Assembly: GCA_914767715.1 (NCBI GenBank)
Contig: OU612070.1
Span: 10,991,501-11,055,500 of the forward strand
Origin: Membranipora membranacea
Lineage: Eukaryota > Bryozoa > Gymnolaemata > Cheilostomatida > Membraniporidae
Direction of reading: 5' to 3'
Length of the DNA stretch: 64,000 bases
The notes beneath the pieces were generated by a model. The model was not told where the DNA came from and ran no database searches. It saw only the letters and a list, made by a program, of their open reading frames with translations. Below are positions 37,863 through 49,884 of this stretch, piece after piece (the first letter of the stretch is position 1; every line of letters begins with the position of its first letter). Position numbers and translations under genes: made by a program.

Positions 37863-39708
37863 GCCAATGGAGTGCAAATAGTATGCAAATGAATGGCATA
37901 CATGTTTAACAGACTCCAAATTAATTTGCTCAAAATGCATCATATATCACCTAGTATACGTTTTATTAACAAAAATGTATCTTCGCCATGACATAATATT
38001 TCATCATTCATAGTGAATCATACTACAACTAACCACTGTGGCGAGTCCAATTTTCTCAGCGCATTTATCCATATTGTTCTAAGAGGATCTTTTAAATCAT
38101 ATATTTTTGTTACTTATGAATATACAAATGAGTATCAGCATTTTTCGCAAACAGTCAAACTAAGATATTCTTCTAAAATTTTTTATAGATATCTGTCCAA
38201 TATACACTACATGAGATACAATCAGATATCAATTTTGGGTTCCCCCTCTGTCTTCCCAATGAACTCCCTGAGCAAGCCAAGGCAGTTGGAAATGGCCAAG
38301 GAATGACAACAGCACTATGGAAATGCATTCTGCACAGTTTGAAGTTTTCTTATTGCCTAAATTCTAATATCCATCCTGCTCTGAGGCATGAGCTGATCTC
38401 TGCATAATCGAGTCTTGGAATTCCAAATTCTGATTGTCTACCTGCGTCTGATGCCTGTGTTTCCTACACTTACCAGTGTGTGCGGAATATGTTGTAAGAG
38501 TTAGCTCTATTGTTATATTTGTACATTTCCCTCTCCCACCGCTGTGCATCAAATGCGAGGTTGTTTTGTACTTGACTTTGTCAATTCGGCTCCATCACCG
38601 CAATGGGAACAAACTTGATTTAAGGCTAAATATGTTGCTAAATAAGTATTTAAAAACAACTTTTAGTTGTCTCATCAGGGAGGGTGAGAATTCATCCCAC
38701 CCTCCCTGGTCTCATCATGCCTACTAGACTATAAATAACAAGGAGTAGTTTTCCCCTGTACAAAATTCTGTTTGATTATTTTCATAGACTGAGATTTTTG
38801 TATGCAAACTGGTTGGGGCCCTAGGACCATCTTTTAGAAAACTTGCTAGGGCAAGGCAGTTGGAATTTCCTGTTTTCTAGCCAGAACTTTCTCTTATCTC
38901 ATCCCATTACCAGGAAGTTTGCCCTGTTGGTTGTCAGTAACTGTAATGGTATACACAGATATAATATATATATATATATATATATATAACTAATTACTAT
39001 CTATATTTTAGCCATTGATTTCTTATATTGTTTGTATTGTGCACATTGAGTCACTCAATATCAGGAATCATATGTGTTGCCTAGTAGTTAGTAAGTATAT
39101 AAGTTTGTGATCAACTCTAAGGCTAAAATAACCCCGTTCAATCTGGAAGGTACACGTTACATGAGTATGAGATACATGAAAATCAAAGGTTTAAGGTATG
39201 CTGAGGACTTGGGTGGACATCAACTCATCCTAGACCTAGAACAATGTTTTAAACTCATAGGAGTCATATATGTGTACCTGCTATATATAGTCAGAACTTG
39301 GCTATTTTGTGAATGCTGTGCTTATGGTGAGAGAAGATCTGTGCCTTTATCAAACCCTTCACACACCCTTTACCAGCAACTAGTCACTGTGTGCTTTCAG
39401 AACAGATCGGCGAAAATAAGTTGCGTTGTAATAGTTACCCGGCCTGAAAATCCAGCTGACCGCTGTGGCTCCAGGATGTTCGGGGAAGTGTGCGTGAATG
39501 GGGAGCGTGGGTTAAAATCTTTTGCTGCCAGTTTTTAGATTTTAAACCCAATCCATACCATGTACACGTCTTAATCTTTAAGGTGTCGGTTCAACAGATA
39601 GTTCATAAAATGGCATCTAGCAGCTACACAAATACAAATACAAATACAACCCAAGTATTTTTATATTTTCTAGGCGATATGTCTGTGTGATATCACCCAT
39701 GCATTCTG
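37863..39708. other. Intergenic region between the SV2-like gene and TLR-A
   Basis: Contains a repeat at about 38380-38520 that recurs in TLR-A intron 2 at about 40595-40740 (shared CTCTGGGCATGAG/CTCTGAGGCATGAG, GAGTCTTGGAATTC/GAGTCTCGAAATTC and TGTGCGGAAT blocks), and a TA microsatellite near 38965-38989. The SV2-like 3' UTR must begin here, and the TLR-A promoter should lie near 39,500-39,700. The 143-codon frame at 39107-39538 has no recognisable features. Confidence 0.5.
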
Positions 39709-42700
39709 ATGTGGACCAGGTATCAACTTGTTGCATTTCTCCCTCTGATTCTCACACTCATATCGGTAAGTATTTGTTCTCTATGTAGCACAACTCTGAT
39801 CTATCTTCTATGGTCAAGGACTAGTGGCATATTATTGCAAGTTCATTGTTTGGTTTCTTTATTATTGTTTAGCTCGATGATAAAGAACAAATTATGACAA
39901 TATTTTTATTATTTCTATTTGCTCTACTATCTGCTCCAACTTCCCCCTATGCTGCATGCTTTCCACCATTATAAGTATCCAGGCATGGACTTCTGCTGTT
40001 CAAACCCCATTTACAAATGTTTTCCAAGAACGCTATGTACACCAGACATTGAATTGTTGATTAACTCTTCTATAATAATTAAGCTATCGGGATTGCGGAC
40101 AAAATATCCTTAGAAATTTCATCATTCCTGTTTTCCTCAATCACATACCCCCTCCCCGTATCTAAAGCAGCGTTTTTATTTTCAGCTCATCAGAGCAGAC
40201 AGCTGTGACAGATCATCAGTATGTGAGGTGTGGAACTCTACCCTCTGCTCCACTGCTAATGGGTGCGGGTGTGTATGTGACTCCCGTCGTGTGAGCTGTA
40301 ATGGCTCTGATATCATTATTGATCTCAGTCATTGTGGGCTAAAGACCATATCAAGTCTACCACAGGGACCAGCTCCAGAATGGCATATAACTCAGCTCAA
40401 TCTCTCTAATAATGATATAAGGTACTATTTTTTGTTGTTGATTACTAGCCCTGTTCACAAGGCCACTGGCCAGTGGCCGTGTGAACAGGGCTAGTTGATT
40501 ACTATGAGATCATGTAAGTTAGATTATTCTAGATGAGTTAGCTTGGATATAGCCATAAACATATAATCAGAGTATTTCTATGTTTGTGGATATAGCCCAT
40601 TCTGCGCATGCTCAGCTCTGGGCATGAGTTGATTTTTGCAAAATTGAGTCTCGAAATTCTGAAGCCATCTGATTGGCTACCTGCTCTGGTGACATACTCA
40701 CAAATGCGTGCGGAATTGTTGGAAGGAGCTATCTTCTGTTGTCCCTATTAGCTAAATTTGACTGGTAGTTTATGCAGGGGGTATCCCATCTCCCCAGACC
40801 AAAATTGCAATCAGAACCCGAACTAAAATCTTTGTACTTGCACATGCGCAAATTCAAGTCACGCATGATACATACTTAGCCTTACAACATCTTCTTTGTG
40901 GTTATGATAGCCTAGTTTATCAGTGATCTACATGCCCAGTCAGATCACGAGAGTCAGTATGGATATCGCCAAGGTGTTGGCTCTGATCTGATTGGCTGTT
41001 GGGTAATCAGAGCCAATACATTGGCTAGCTTGGATAGTAAACCATGTGCAATCGGTTATCATGTTAACAGTTAATCCTGACTTCCAATTGACGCCCCAGC
41101 ATACTTGCGTTCTGATAACCACCACCCTCAACAAATCAAAACGATAGCTGTGGGTGTACACATCATGGGATTTTACATATCACAATATACATAGGAGCCT
41201 GTAATGTCTTCTGAGTACCGTCGAAGAACAATAATATCAGCATTCACTTTTTGGTTTCAGCTGACAGGCATAAACGAATTTGTTGTGTTAGTGTACATGG
41301 TTTGATGTTGTTTATTTTGTTTAGACATTAGAGAACTTATTTCCATAACCTTGATGTGAGTTCTCTTTCTGTTTGTAGCTCTTACAGAGCAGATATGTTC
41401 AGGAACCTATCATCTCTCCAGGTGTTAGATTTATCAGGGAATTTAGAATGCTACGAGTACGCAACCTTTTCTCCTGGCGTGTTCGAACCATTAAGAAATC
41501 TAAGACAGCTTGATCTGAGGCTGAAGCTGAATACAGATACAAATAAATGCGATCAGTAAGTCTCTATGCATAAGCTGAGCAAACTAAGATAAAACAAGTC
41601 TAGTGAAGCTAATATCTTCACCATGCTTCCAAGCCCAGCTTGATCTTACACTGTCTCTTGTCTTGTCAAGAGAAGTCACCTGTTGCTGTAAATCATGTTA
41701 ACTGCTAATGTGAAATCCTGTCCTGTTGCTTGCAGCGGCACCTGCAGTTGGTTTGGCTATGGTTGATAAATGATATGCCACTGCCGGCAACTCGGGCAGA
41801 GATTGAGCCTTCAAACTAAGGTTGAGATGACACATTATGGATGCTGTTAGTTTCATACACCAAGACTTCTTCTCATAAAGTATAAACACCTTAATAATGA
41901 TTCCAATTATTTCACAGTGGGAATTTCTACTTGGATGATGAGAGTATACAGTCTTTATCATACAACCTGACTGAGCTTCACGTAACGGGATCAGTAAAAA
42001 TGGTCAGCCTCAAGGATCTGTCTTCTCTCACCATTCTTAACTTGGGTAATGTAGTAAATATTTATCACTGTGTATAGAATGGACAGTGTATGTACAGGAC
42101 CGTAGTTTAGAAAAAATGGTAGGGGAGGCAGAAGTCCCAGGCAAGTCCGAAGCATCACCAAGAAGGGTGCTGTAAGCTCCTCTCCAAGCAATTGAAGGCG
42201 TATAATAAGCAATGAAATTTGCACTGGAGCATATTTTGACATGGATTATTCAATTATAGTGTTTTTATGCCATTGTATTTAGCTTTCTAGGGGAGGCAGT
42301 GCAGTGAACTACAGGCCTGAATTGTATTTTGTTTTGGGTTATCAATTTTAATTTTGCTGATTCGTCTAGAAAGCTCCATACTTTACTGATCTGAGAGTGA
42401 AATTCACATTTAAGGGATTGCAAAATATATGTTCAGTTGAACTTTTTTTGTATGGTAAATCAATCAATACGGTTAACCACTAACACCTATAGGCTTTAAC
42501 TGTATCTCAAGTCAAGTCAACCGATATTTGATAGGTTTCAGTAGGTATCAGTTGAAATGAGTTAGAAAATGACCACATCTCAATGACATTCTCAATTATT
42601 GGACAACTTCCTGTTATCAAACCAAATATTAAACATGGAGCTGCTAGACTAAAATAATGTTCGCAAGAGAATAATCCACTGCTTCACATCACACGATACA

Positions 42701-45700
42701 GGATGGCTATTTACAGACTTTAATTTACCGACCTGGGAGAGAATGTTAGAATTCACGAGTTGAATTAAAAGCAACAATAATCCGCTATCATTGCGAATTT
42801 TGCAAATATCTAATGAGTAGCAGAACTTTAGTAAGCGACAAAAAAATGTCAGCATGAAGGATATATTCTGTGTCAATTTTTTTCTCGCTGAAGTGATAAA
42901 GATATTTGATTAAAATGAATTCTGAGAAATGCTAGACTCATTCAAACTTTGAGTGGGAATATGCCTAATTGAAATGCCACAATGTTTCTAGCGGACTTGA
43001 AAGCGTCAGCAAATTTATATATGTAACATAAGTATTTCATTGTTGATATCAGTTGATTCCAAACATTAACTGCCTGTTTGTTTGAATGCTGTTGTAGGGG
43101 GTGACAGGTGCAACTTGACAGATCACAGTAACTTGGCAGATTTGCAGTCATTGCGACTACAGAGACTGTCGTTCAGACATTGTCTGTATGTTTACTACGT
43201 CAACGGATTTCAAGAGGCCATCAGAAATACTCTGTATCTGGATATGTCATGTACTGCTGTTGGTATGTTGTGTGTACAGAGTTAATACATTCTTTGAAGA
43301 ATGTTTAGCACCTTATATTAACGGAATTTCCCTTTCTGTTTCAGTCAGCTTACCCCGGCTAAAATATCCGGCCATGTGCGATTTTCCTTAGTTGATTTGC
43401 TGGGCAATACTATCTTATTTTTTTTGTGTTTCTGCAAAGTCAAGCAATTTTGATTGAGAATATTATACAATATACAGGATTTCATGCTGCACATCAAGAG
43501 TTGTCCCCTATCAACATAAATCCAAGAAAAATAGTTATCAAAACGGCATTAACTGAAATCAAGCTCTCATGTGATAAAATTCTCACCAAGTCAGCATGGG
43601 GACTATTGAAATATTGCCCGGACACTGTTAGAAAATGAATTTGGGGATGTGAAAGGCTTTTTATCTCAAGTTATGATAGTCTTTTCTGACTAATTTTCTG
43701 GATTTTGTCAAGTATTTCCGTTCCCAAACTGAAGCTAGATTTGAATTGAAATGTTCTCGTGAATTTTAACAGATGTATATGACAAATCCTGAAAGAATAT
43801 GTTGGTTCGAGAGCTCAAGCCATTTTAACGCTATGTTCCAATGCTTCCATGAATCAATGTGTTCCTGTAATTGGAGAGGGCAACTGTCAGAAATAGATTC
43901 GGAAATCTGTCTATTACAATCTTGTCTCTATCAATGATGGTCTATTTTTAAGGGTTATACTCAGAGCGAGTGAGGTGGGATACCAGTACACGCTTTCTGA
44001 CAATGCTACCCTCTACTTTGAAAGTCCTACTAATGGATATAACACTGCATACATTAGTGCATACAAGTGAAAACAAAGCACTCTCACCACTTCCGAACAT
44101 CACGGCACTGTCCTTCTCACAGTATTTCCAAAACGTCAAGACACAACTGCCTCCGATTGACAACACAACCTTCCCAAACCTCAGGTTCCTGAATCAGCCT
44201 TATTCGGAGTTTAATAAGTCTATAATCGATTTCAAGAAATCTGGACTGAAATACTTAGAATATATCGACTTGTCATCTTCAGATTCCAGGGTCACTGAAT
44301 TTAAATGTCAAGGTCAAATCCATCCGTGGTTCCTATCAGATAGTAAACATATTGAGGCCGCATATTATGAGCCTGACTTGGGAAGCCAGTACACTGAAGC
44401 CTATCAGTTCCCCCCAAGACTTCATACCATCATTGCTCAAGATATCTCATCCAGGTTCATTCTTGATAACCTTCCACCGCTGTCATGTGGAAGTTCTTGT
44501 CAATTTGCACCAAATAATTTACAGAAAATTGATATCACATGCGAGACTACAAGTTGTACAAAACAGACCATAGAGTGTTGTACTGGTGGAATGGAGGGAC
44601 TGACTGAGATGAAGACTGTGTTGGGACATGGACTGGATATTCGGGATGCTTCACCTAATTTTGTCCAGTACTTGCTGGAAACATTTCCAAATTTGACATC
44701 TATGGAATTAACAGGTAGCACAGGAGTCGATCTGAGTACGTTAAGTGAAACACACGACCACTTGGAGTATCTCCGTGTTGATAAATTAAGAAATGAAGGT
44801 GAAGGGACATTCCCCAACAACGCATTCAATCTCAATCTGAAAAAGTATTTCCCAAACCTACTGAATATCACTGCTGCTAGGAATAGTTTAAAGACTATAA
44901 ACATCACCATCCCTGGTAACCTTACACATCTCGATATCAGTAGAAATGACATCTCAGTGATAACGAACAATGAAATGCTGACCGAGCTAACTGACCATGC
45001 TGAGTCCCACCCTTCGTTTGACATGGATATGAGAGGTAATGAGGTCAGTTGTGATTGTGAGTGCGAATCCACAAACTATGCGTTCGCACAATGGTTGGTT
45101 AATTCCTCCCAATTTGTTTGGTTTGATGACGGTAACGATTGTGGGAATTATGGCAATATCAGTAACTGTGTTAGAAGGAGACAGATTGAAATGAGCTGCA
45201 AGAAAAGCACTACAGGCCCCTCAGGGAGCGAAATGCCAAACTTTGCTATCGGCATAATCACTGCTCTGGTGGTCGTGGCAGCCCTGGGTGTCACTGGTTT
45301 CTTTGTGTGGAGACAGTATAAGCTTAGAATTGAAACTTGGTTCAGAGGTCTATACAGCAACAAGGAGAATGTGGTTGATGTGTCAAATAAATTTTATTTG
45401 ATCTATGACGAGCGGGAATGCTATCAGGAGTTGGCAGGTCATATCTCGGAGTTGGCCTCCCAGTATCAACTCGATATCAAATCACGTTTTGATATTCCAA
45501 TTGGGGAATCGACTAATCAAGCCATCACAGAAAACATGGAGAGGGAGTCCTCATTAAAAGTCATCGTTATGATTCCAGATAGCTGCTTTATTGGTACTGA
45601 ACCTTATTTCAATGAACTTCTCACAGTGGCGCTGCATTTCCGCCACAGAGAGATTCACATTGTGTCAACAGAGGGTACCTCATATGAAGATTTGCTGAGG

Positions 45701-45907
45701 TGGGTAGAAGAGAAAGATCCTGAAAACAAAGACGTCTTTAAGTTATTTAGTACAAATTTCAAGAACTTTCTTCCCTCCTCTCTTGACATAGTGGATTCAG
45801 AATGTTGTGCAAAGGAGATTTTAGAGATGCTCACCATAATGTTAAAGCCTGGTGAGAATGGTGCTATTGTTAGTGGACCTGATATTTCCCTAGTTCCTGT
45901 CACATGA
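39709..45907 (+). CDS. TLR-A: Toll-like receptor, LRR-transmembrane-TIR-like (6 exons)
   Basis: Single-pass innate-immune-type receptor of 905 aa. Exons: 39709-39765, 40186-40421, 41379-41555, 41918-42045, 43098-43262, 43953-45907; phases agree. Exon 1 encodes only the hydrophobic signal peptide (MWTRYQLVAFLPLILTLIS). Exon 2 has an LRRNT-like cysteine cluster (GCGCVCDSRRVSC) leading into the first LRR (GLKTISSLP, ITQLNLSNNDIR). LRRs continue through exons 3-6 (LQVLDLSGN, NLTHLDISRNDIS), with many N-glycosylation sequons and an LRRCT-like cluster (VSCDCECES) at about 615. The membrane helix is at 685-707. The cytoplasmic 198 residues read as a divergent TIR fold: KFYLIYDERE (strand A), FDIPIG at the box-2/BB-loop position, LKVIVMIPDSC, and YFNELL replacing WCxxEL. 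A SEFIR domain is the alternative. ATTAAA at 46083-46088 could be the poly(A) signal. Confidence 0.85.
40446..40493. mobile_element. Ultra-short palindromic element, 48 bp, with 9-bp target duplication
   Basis: A near-perfect 24+24 bp hairpin starting TAGCCCTGTTCACA and ending TGTGAACAGGGCTA, with one mismatch between arms. Identical flanking 9-mers GTTGATTAC lie at 40437-40445 and 40494-40502. The corresponding site in TLR-B intron 2 (reverse strand, about 60458-60472) reads GTTGATTACTATGAG with a single 9-mer and no element, which is an empty site. Confidence 0.93.
42090..42322. mobile_element. Dispersed repeat, family F2 (copy in TLR-A intron 4)
   Basis: About 230 bp with short inverted tips (ACAGGACCGTAGTT at the left, AACTACAGGCCTG at the right) just inside which GGGGAGGCAG blocks repeat. 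Internal GGGTGCTGTAAG and GCCATTGTATTTAGC match the copies at 24430 and 29868. The tips resemble hAT-type CAGG ends, but superfamily assignment is inference. Confidence 0.65.
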
Positions 45908-46628
45908 CCTCATTTATAGCTTATTCGATAGAAAATGTGAAACTGTATCCCGCAATGCAATTTCCGATGGGTCAATGATACCAAGATTGTGATTCACCTG
46001 ATACACAGAATATCTGGTGTACTGTGGGAATCTATTATTGTATGTGTATGATATGTCTTATTTACATGCAATGTGCCATATTATTAAAGTATATCCCACA
46101 ATGTTTTCTTATCTGCTTGATTAATTGTAATGTTCTCACTCCCTGATGAAATGTTTACCCACAACAAATCATTATTCATTCCTTCCTTGATATGAAACAA
46201 TCTTTTTAAGCTAGTATAATATTTTGTATTACGTCCCCGGTATTTCCGTTTGTATGTACGTACATGCCTGAGAGTCTTATTTACAACAAAATAAATGTAT
46301 ACAAGAATATGCTCACATTATAAGCATTTATTCTGGAGGAGCTTGCCCCCAGCACCCTCGGGTGTATATACTTCCTACTCTTTCTAAGTAAAATACCTCA
46401 CATTGACAATTGCAAGTAGACTAATTCTATCTCATTTCGATTTCAAACTGATGAAAACAACTGGTGACATTTAAATTCTAACTGAGGAACTGATTCCTAA
46501 TATGAGGTGTTAAAACAGGCAGACAGCCAGCGGGTAGCTACCGGTGGTACGCTAATGTCTTTCGATAGGCGTTGAGGTCACAAGATCTATGATTTGGACC
46601 AAAGGAAGAGACTTCAGTGTCTGGAAAT

Positions 46629-46814
46629 TTATAAACTTCTGCTGGGGCTCACACAAGATACCCTGTTATGGACCTCAAGAACAAGTAAGTTTATGATTCC
46701 ACCTTTATTGATATTGATTGTTAGCCTCCGGATATGGAACATCAGGCTTGGGAACGTTTGGCTGTCAATTTTGTATTGTTTTTGATTGACTACAATATTT
46801 ATTAATGATAACAA
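46629..46814 (-). pseudogene. Degenerate TLR ectodomain fragment (inner end of left arm)
   Basis: The minus strand encodes IDSQTFPSLMFHIRR and then LTININKGGIINLLVLEV. These line up with IDNTTFPNLRF and FNKSIIDFKKSGLKYLEYI of TLR-A, and even better with the fragment at 53747 (IDSSSCPNLTF, LTSNIKEGGLIKLEYV). The frame stays open for only 61 codons and lacks the cysteine clusters, membrane helix and TIR part. It is antisense to TLR-A. Confidence 0.65.
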
Positions 46815-48160
46815 TAATTAGGCCAATCACAAGAAATAAATTAAAGGGCAACCAAGGTTTCGCAGCAATGCATTATTGGGTAGCAAATAATGTGCTGGGC
46901 AGCATCAGCTTTGTGCATTCGCGATGCAAAACTCAAAGTAGTTGCTGACTCTAAGCTGGGTAACACTTCAGTTTAGGGGAGGTTCCAAGACTTTGCTGTA
47001 ATAATTATTGAGCACAGGCTAAATAATAACAGGAACAGGAAACTGCTATGTGGTATTCTCTTTTAGCTGAGTTTGAGTACCTGATGGAAGAAATGTTTCA
47101 CAAGAATTCTGGCTGAATAATCATCCGAATTATATTTTATCTTTTTCCCCATGCAGAAGGTGCAATCTGCTATTAATCAATGGCCATCAATGAGAAGTTG
47201 TTTGAAACCTTGGTTGCCCTTTAACAATAATATCTTGGTTCATGGCTATGAATATATAGTCAAAAAAATATTTCTCTCAATGAATAGAAGAAAGAAACTT
47301 TGCCCTAAAGCTTTGGTTTGTCAATATGTATATTGGAAAACTCATTGCAGAATTGAGTACGAGCATTTGGAAAGCTAAAAACCTGAACCACCATGCTGGT
47401 TCTCCTGAGCCAAAATTGGGTTAAAACATAGAAGGACAAAATTAAGTGCTATCGGTAAAATCGGTAACATCAACTGTCTCGCATCGGCGTGTAACTCGGA
47501 TCAGCTGGAGCCCAGCAAGGCCTTTTGGAGACACCAGAGCTTATTCTTCCTATAAAATTAGGAGAGGAAGTTGGTTGCGTCAAAATAAACTTTGAAAGCC
47601 TCTTCAATGTAGGTCACTAAAGAGTTTGTGTTTCAACAAGTTCTTTAACATGATGAAAACGTCCACCAGTATTCTTGACATGTGAGTTTTTATCGTAACA
47701 GACAAAAATTCAGTTATGTGAGGAAAAAAAAATTTCTTTGTCTAAGGTTTGTTTGTATTCTATCAACTATGTTATGCGCCAGCTCACATACTCAGCCTTC
47801 ATCCTGAGTCACCTCGCAAGTGTACAACAGGATTGCACTGGAACCATCCACTGCAATGTGTTGTACCATCCAACAGTCTTGCCACAACTTGTAACATTCC
47901 TGGCCAGTGCCTGGTTTTTTTGTACAGAGGAGTGTAACTTTTCTTTCACCTTTTGGTAAATTTATTGTAGTATACATAAAGGTTAAGCAATATATTTAAT
48001 CAAATCGGTTGTGCTACGCTTGCTCACTCATCATAAATCAAGCTGAAATCTGAAGCCAAGAGATTTGTGAGGAACTGAAATTGTCGTCCTGCATATAAAT
48101 TGGTTCTAACTATGTTTGTAGTTATGGTTTTAAATCTTGCACTCCGGACACTTCAAAATA

Positions 48161-48740
48161 GCTAAATTCGCGACCTTGGTATATATATTAAATAATCAAT
48201 AAATAATCAATGGAAATCCCATTTTCATTGGGAAATCCAACTTGAATTCAAGTTGTCTCCCTATTACCAATGAGGAGATACTAGGTAAATTCGCGGCCTT
48301 GGTATATTTATTAAATAATCAATAAATAATCAATGGAAATCCCATTTTCATTGGAAAATCCAACTGAATCCAACTTGAATTCAAGTTGTTTCCCTATTAC
48401 CAATGAGGAGATAATTCTAAGTTTCATGACATGAAACTTAGAATTATCTCCTCATTGGTGGCAGGGAGACAACTTGAATTCAAGTTGGATTCAGTTGGAT
48501 TTCCCAATGAAAATGGGATTTCCATTGATTATTTATTGATTATTTAATATATATACCAAGGTCGCGAATTTACCTAATTCTAAGTTTCATGACATGAAAC
48601 TTAGAATTATCTCCTCATTGGTGATATGGAGACAACTTGAATTCAACTTGGATTCAGTTGGATTTTCCAATGAAAATGGGATTTCCATTGATTATTTATT
48701 GATTATTTAATATATATACCAAGGTCGCGAATTTACCTAA
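48161..48740. mobile_element. Four-unit foldback array (two direct, two inverted units)
   Basis: Four copies of a roughly 120-150 bp unit are arranged forward, forward, reverse, reverse. Each unit is marked by AAATTCGCG(A/G)CCTTGGTAT at one end, TCAATGGAAATCCCATTTTC and TTGAATTCAAGTTG inside, and CCAATGAGGAGATA at the other. A 31-bp palindrome (TTCTAAGTTTCATG ... CATGAAACTTAGAA) lies at about 48413-48444, where forward and reverse units meet, and again at about 48577-48608 between the two reverse units. No coding capacity is seen. Confidence 0.9.
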
Positions 48741-49574
48741 TGTCACTTTATTGTTGTGTAATTTATTTGTAGTTCTAATTTGGAGTTGCCTCCTCTTTCA
48801 TGCACTGAAGAAAGACAAGATCGCTCAAATCTATTAAAACGTGGTTCCAATTGGTAATGCTAGCACTCTGGTGAGTACGAGGTATTTAACTTATTAATTT
48901 CTAGTGACGAACAGCTGGTTCCCACTACTCCACAAAGCAATTTACTAAGAGGTTGTTATTGAGCCTGACCTCTTCTTAGCTTCACTAGAAGTTGCCTTCA
49001 AGTTGTTTAAGAAAGGTTCCTGCCGATAACCTGCTAAGACCCCTGTCTTGTTCTTACAGTGAAATTGTTGATGAGTTTCGAGACAATGCTCTTACACCAC
49101 AAAGTCAATATTATCCTTAGATGTTAGTATGACACAACCACTATTTTATGAATGTGTTCAGGTACGTTTGATATTTTTGTTATTCAACTTAGGTGACTGA
49201 TTTTAATTATGAGCACCTACTTGATCTCTGTATAGTGCCTGGAAGCCCAATCAGGTAATCAAGGCGGTGTATCAGTATCACAGGCCTCTTAGCCAAGTTA
49301 AATTAGCTAAAGACTCCAACCCAATTTCTAGTGAAGGAAAGAGGTATCAGTCTGTGGTCACTCTAAAATTGATGTTCAATTTCTATATTCAATGTTGAAT
49401 TAATGTTTCACAGATTAGAGGTATCTTATCTTAAATCGGTAGCGTCCTACTTCTTTAAAACACAAGAATCTAATCCTAAACTATTATTCCGAAACTTAAT
49501 CTATTTAACCCCCAAGCAAATATGAATACTAATTAATTCTGTTCTGTTTTAACAATAGTTCCCAGTGATACTTC

Positions 49575-49884
49575 TAAATGATTTACGACTTGATATGATC
49601 ACAGACGCGAATTACCTGCGTTTAATTGTGAGTCACAATGATTTCCGACTTGATATGAGCACCAACGCGAATTACATGCGTTTTATGGTGGGTCACAATG
49701 ATTTCCGACTTTGATATGAGCACCTACGCGAAATACCTGCGTTTATGGTGGGTCACAATGATTTCCGACTTGATATGAGCACCAACGCGAATTACATGCG
49801 TTTTATGTTGGGTCACAATGATTTCCGACTTTGATATGAGCACCTACGCGAAATACCTGCGTTTATGGTGGGTCACAATGATTA
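49575..49884. repeat. 60-bp tandem repeat with 120-bp higher-order structure
   Basis: Five units of exactly 60 bp, each with CACAATGATTTCCGACTT or variants, then GATATGAGCACC and ACGCGAA(T/A)TAC. Units 2 and 4 match each other, as do 3 and 5 (ACCAACGCGAATTACATGCG against ACCTACGCGAAATACCTGCG), so a dimer is the unit of amplification. The first unit is the most diverged, as expected at the edge of an array. Confidence 0.95.

Larger units (their letters stand above)
39709..46814 (+). repeat. Left arm of a large inverted duplication
   Basis: Carries TLR-A plus downstream sequence that reappears in reverse complement in 53745-61478. Shared landmarks beyond the gene are: TAATATTTTGTATTACGTCC near 46220 against 55875; the CATGTACGTACGTAC-type stretch near 46255 against 55845; AAATACCTCACATTGACAAT near 46390 against 54335; and the degenerate TLR fragment at 46629-46814 against 53745-53930. 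Coding exons are similar throughout; introns align only in patches. Confidence 0.85.

Noticed and set aside
39107-39538. 143-codon plus-strand frame upstream of TLR-A
   Set aside because: No domain, signal peptide or splice context that fits TLR-A; composition like the surrounding non-coding DNA.
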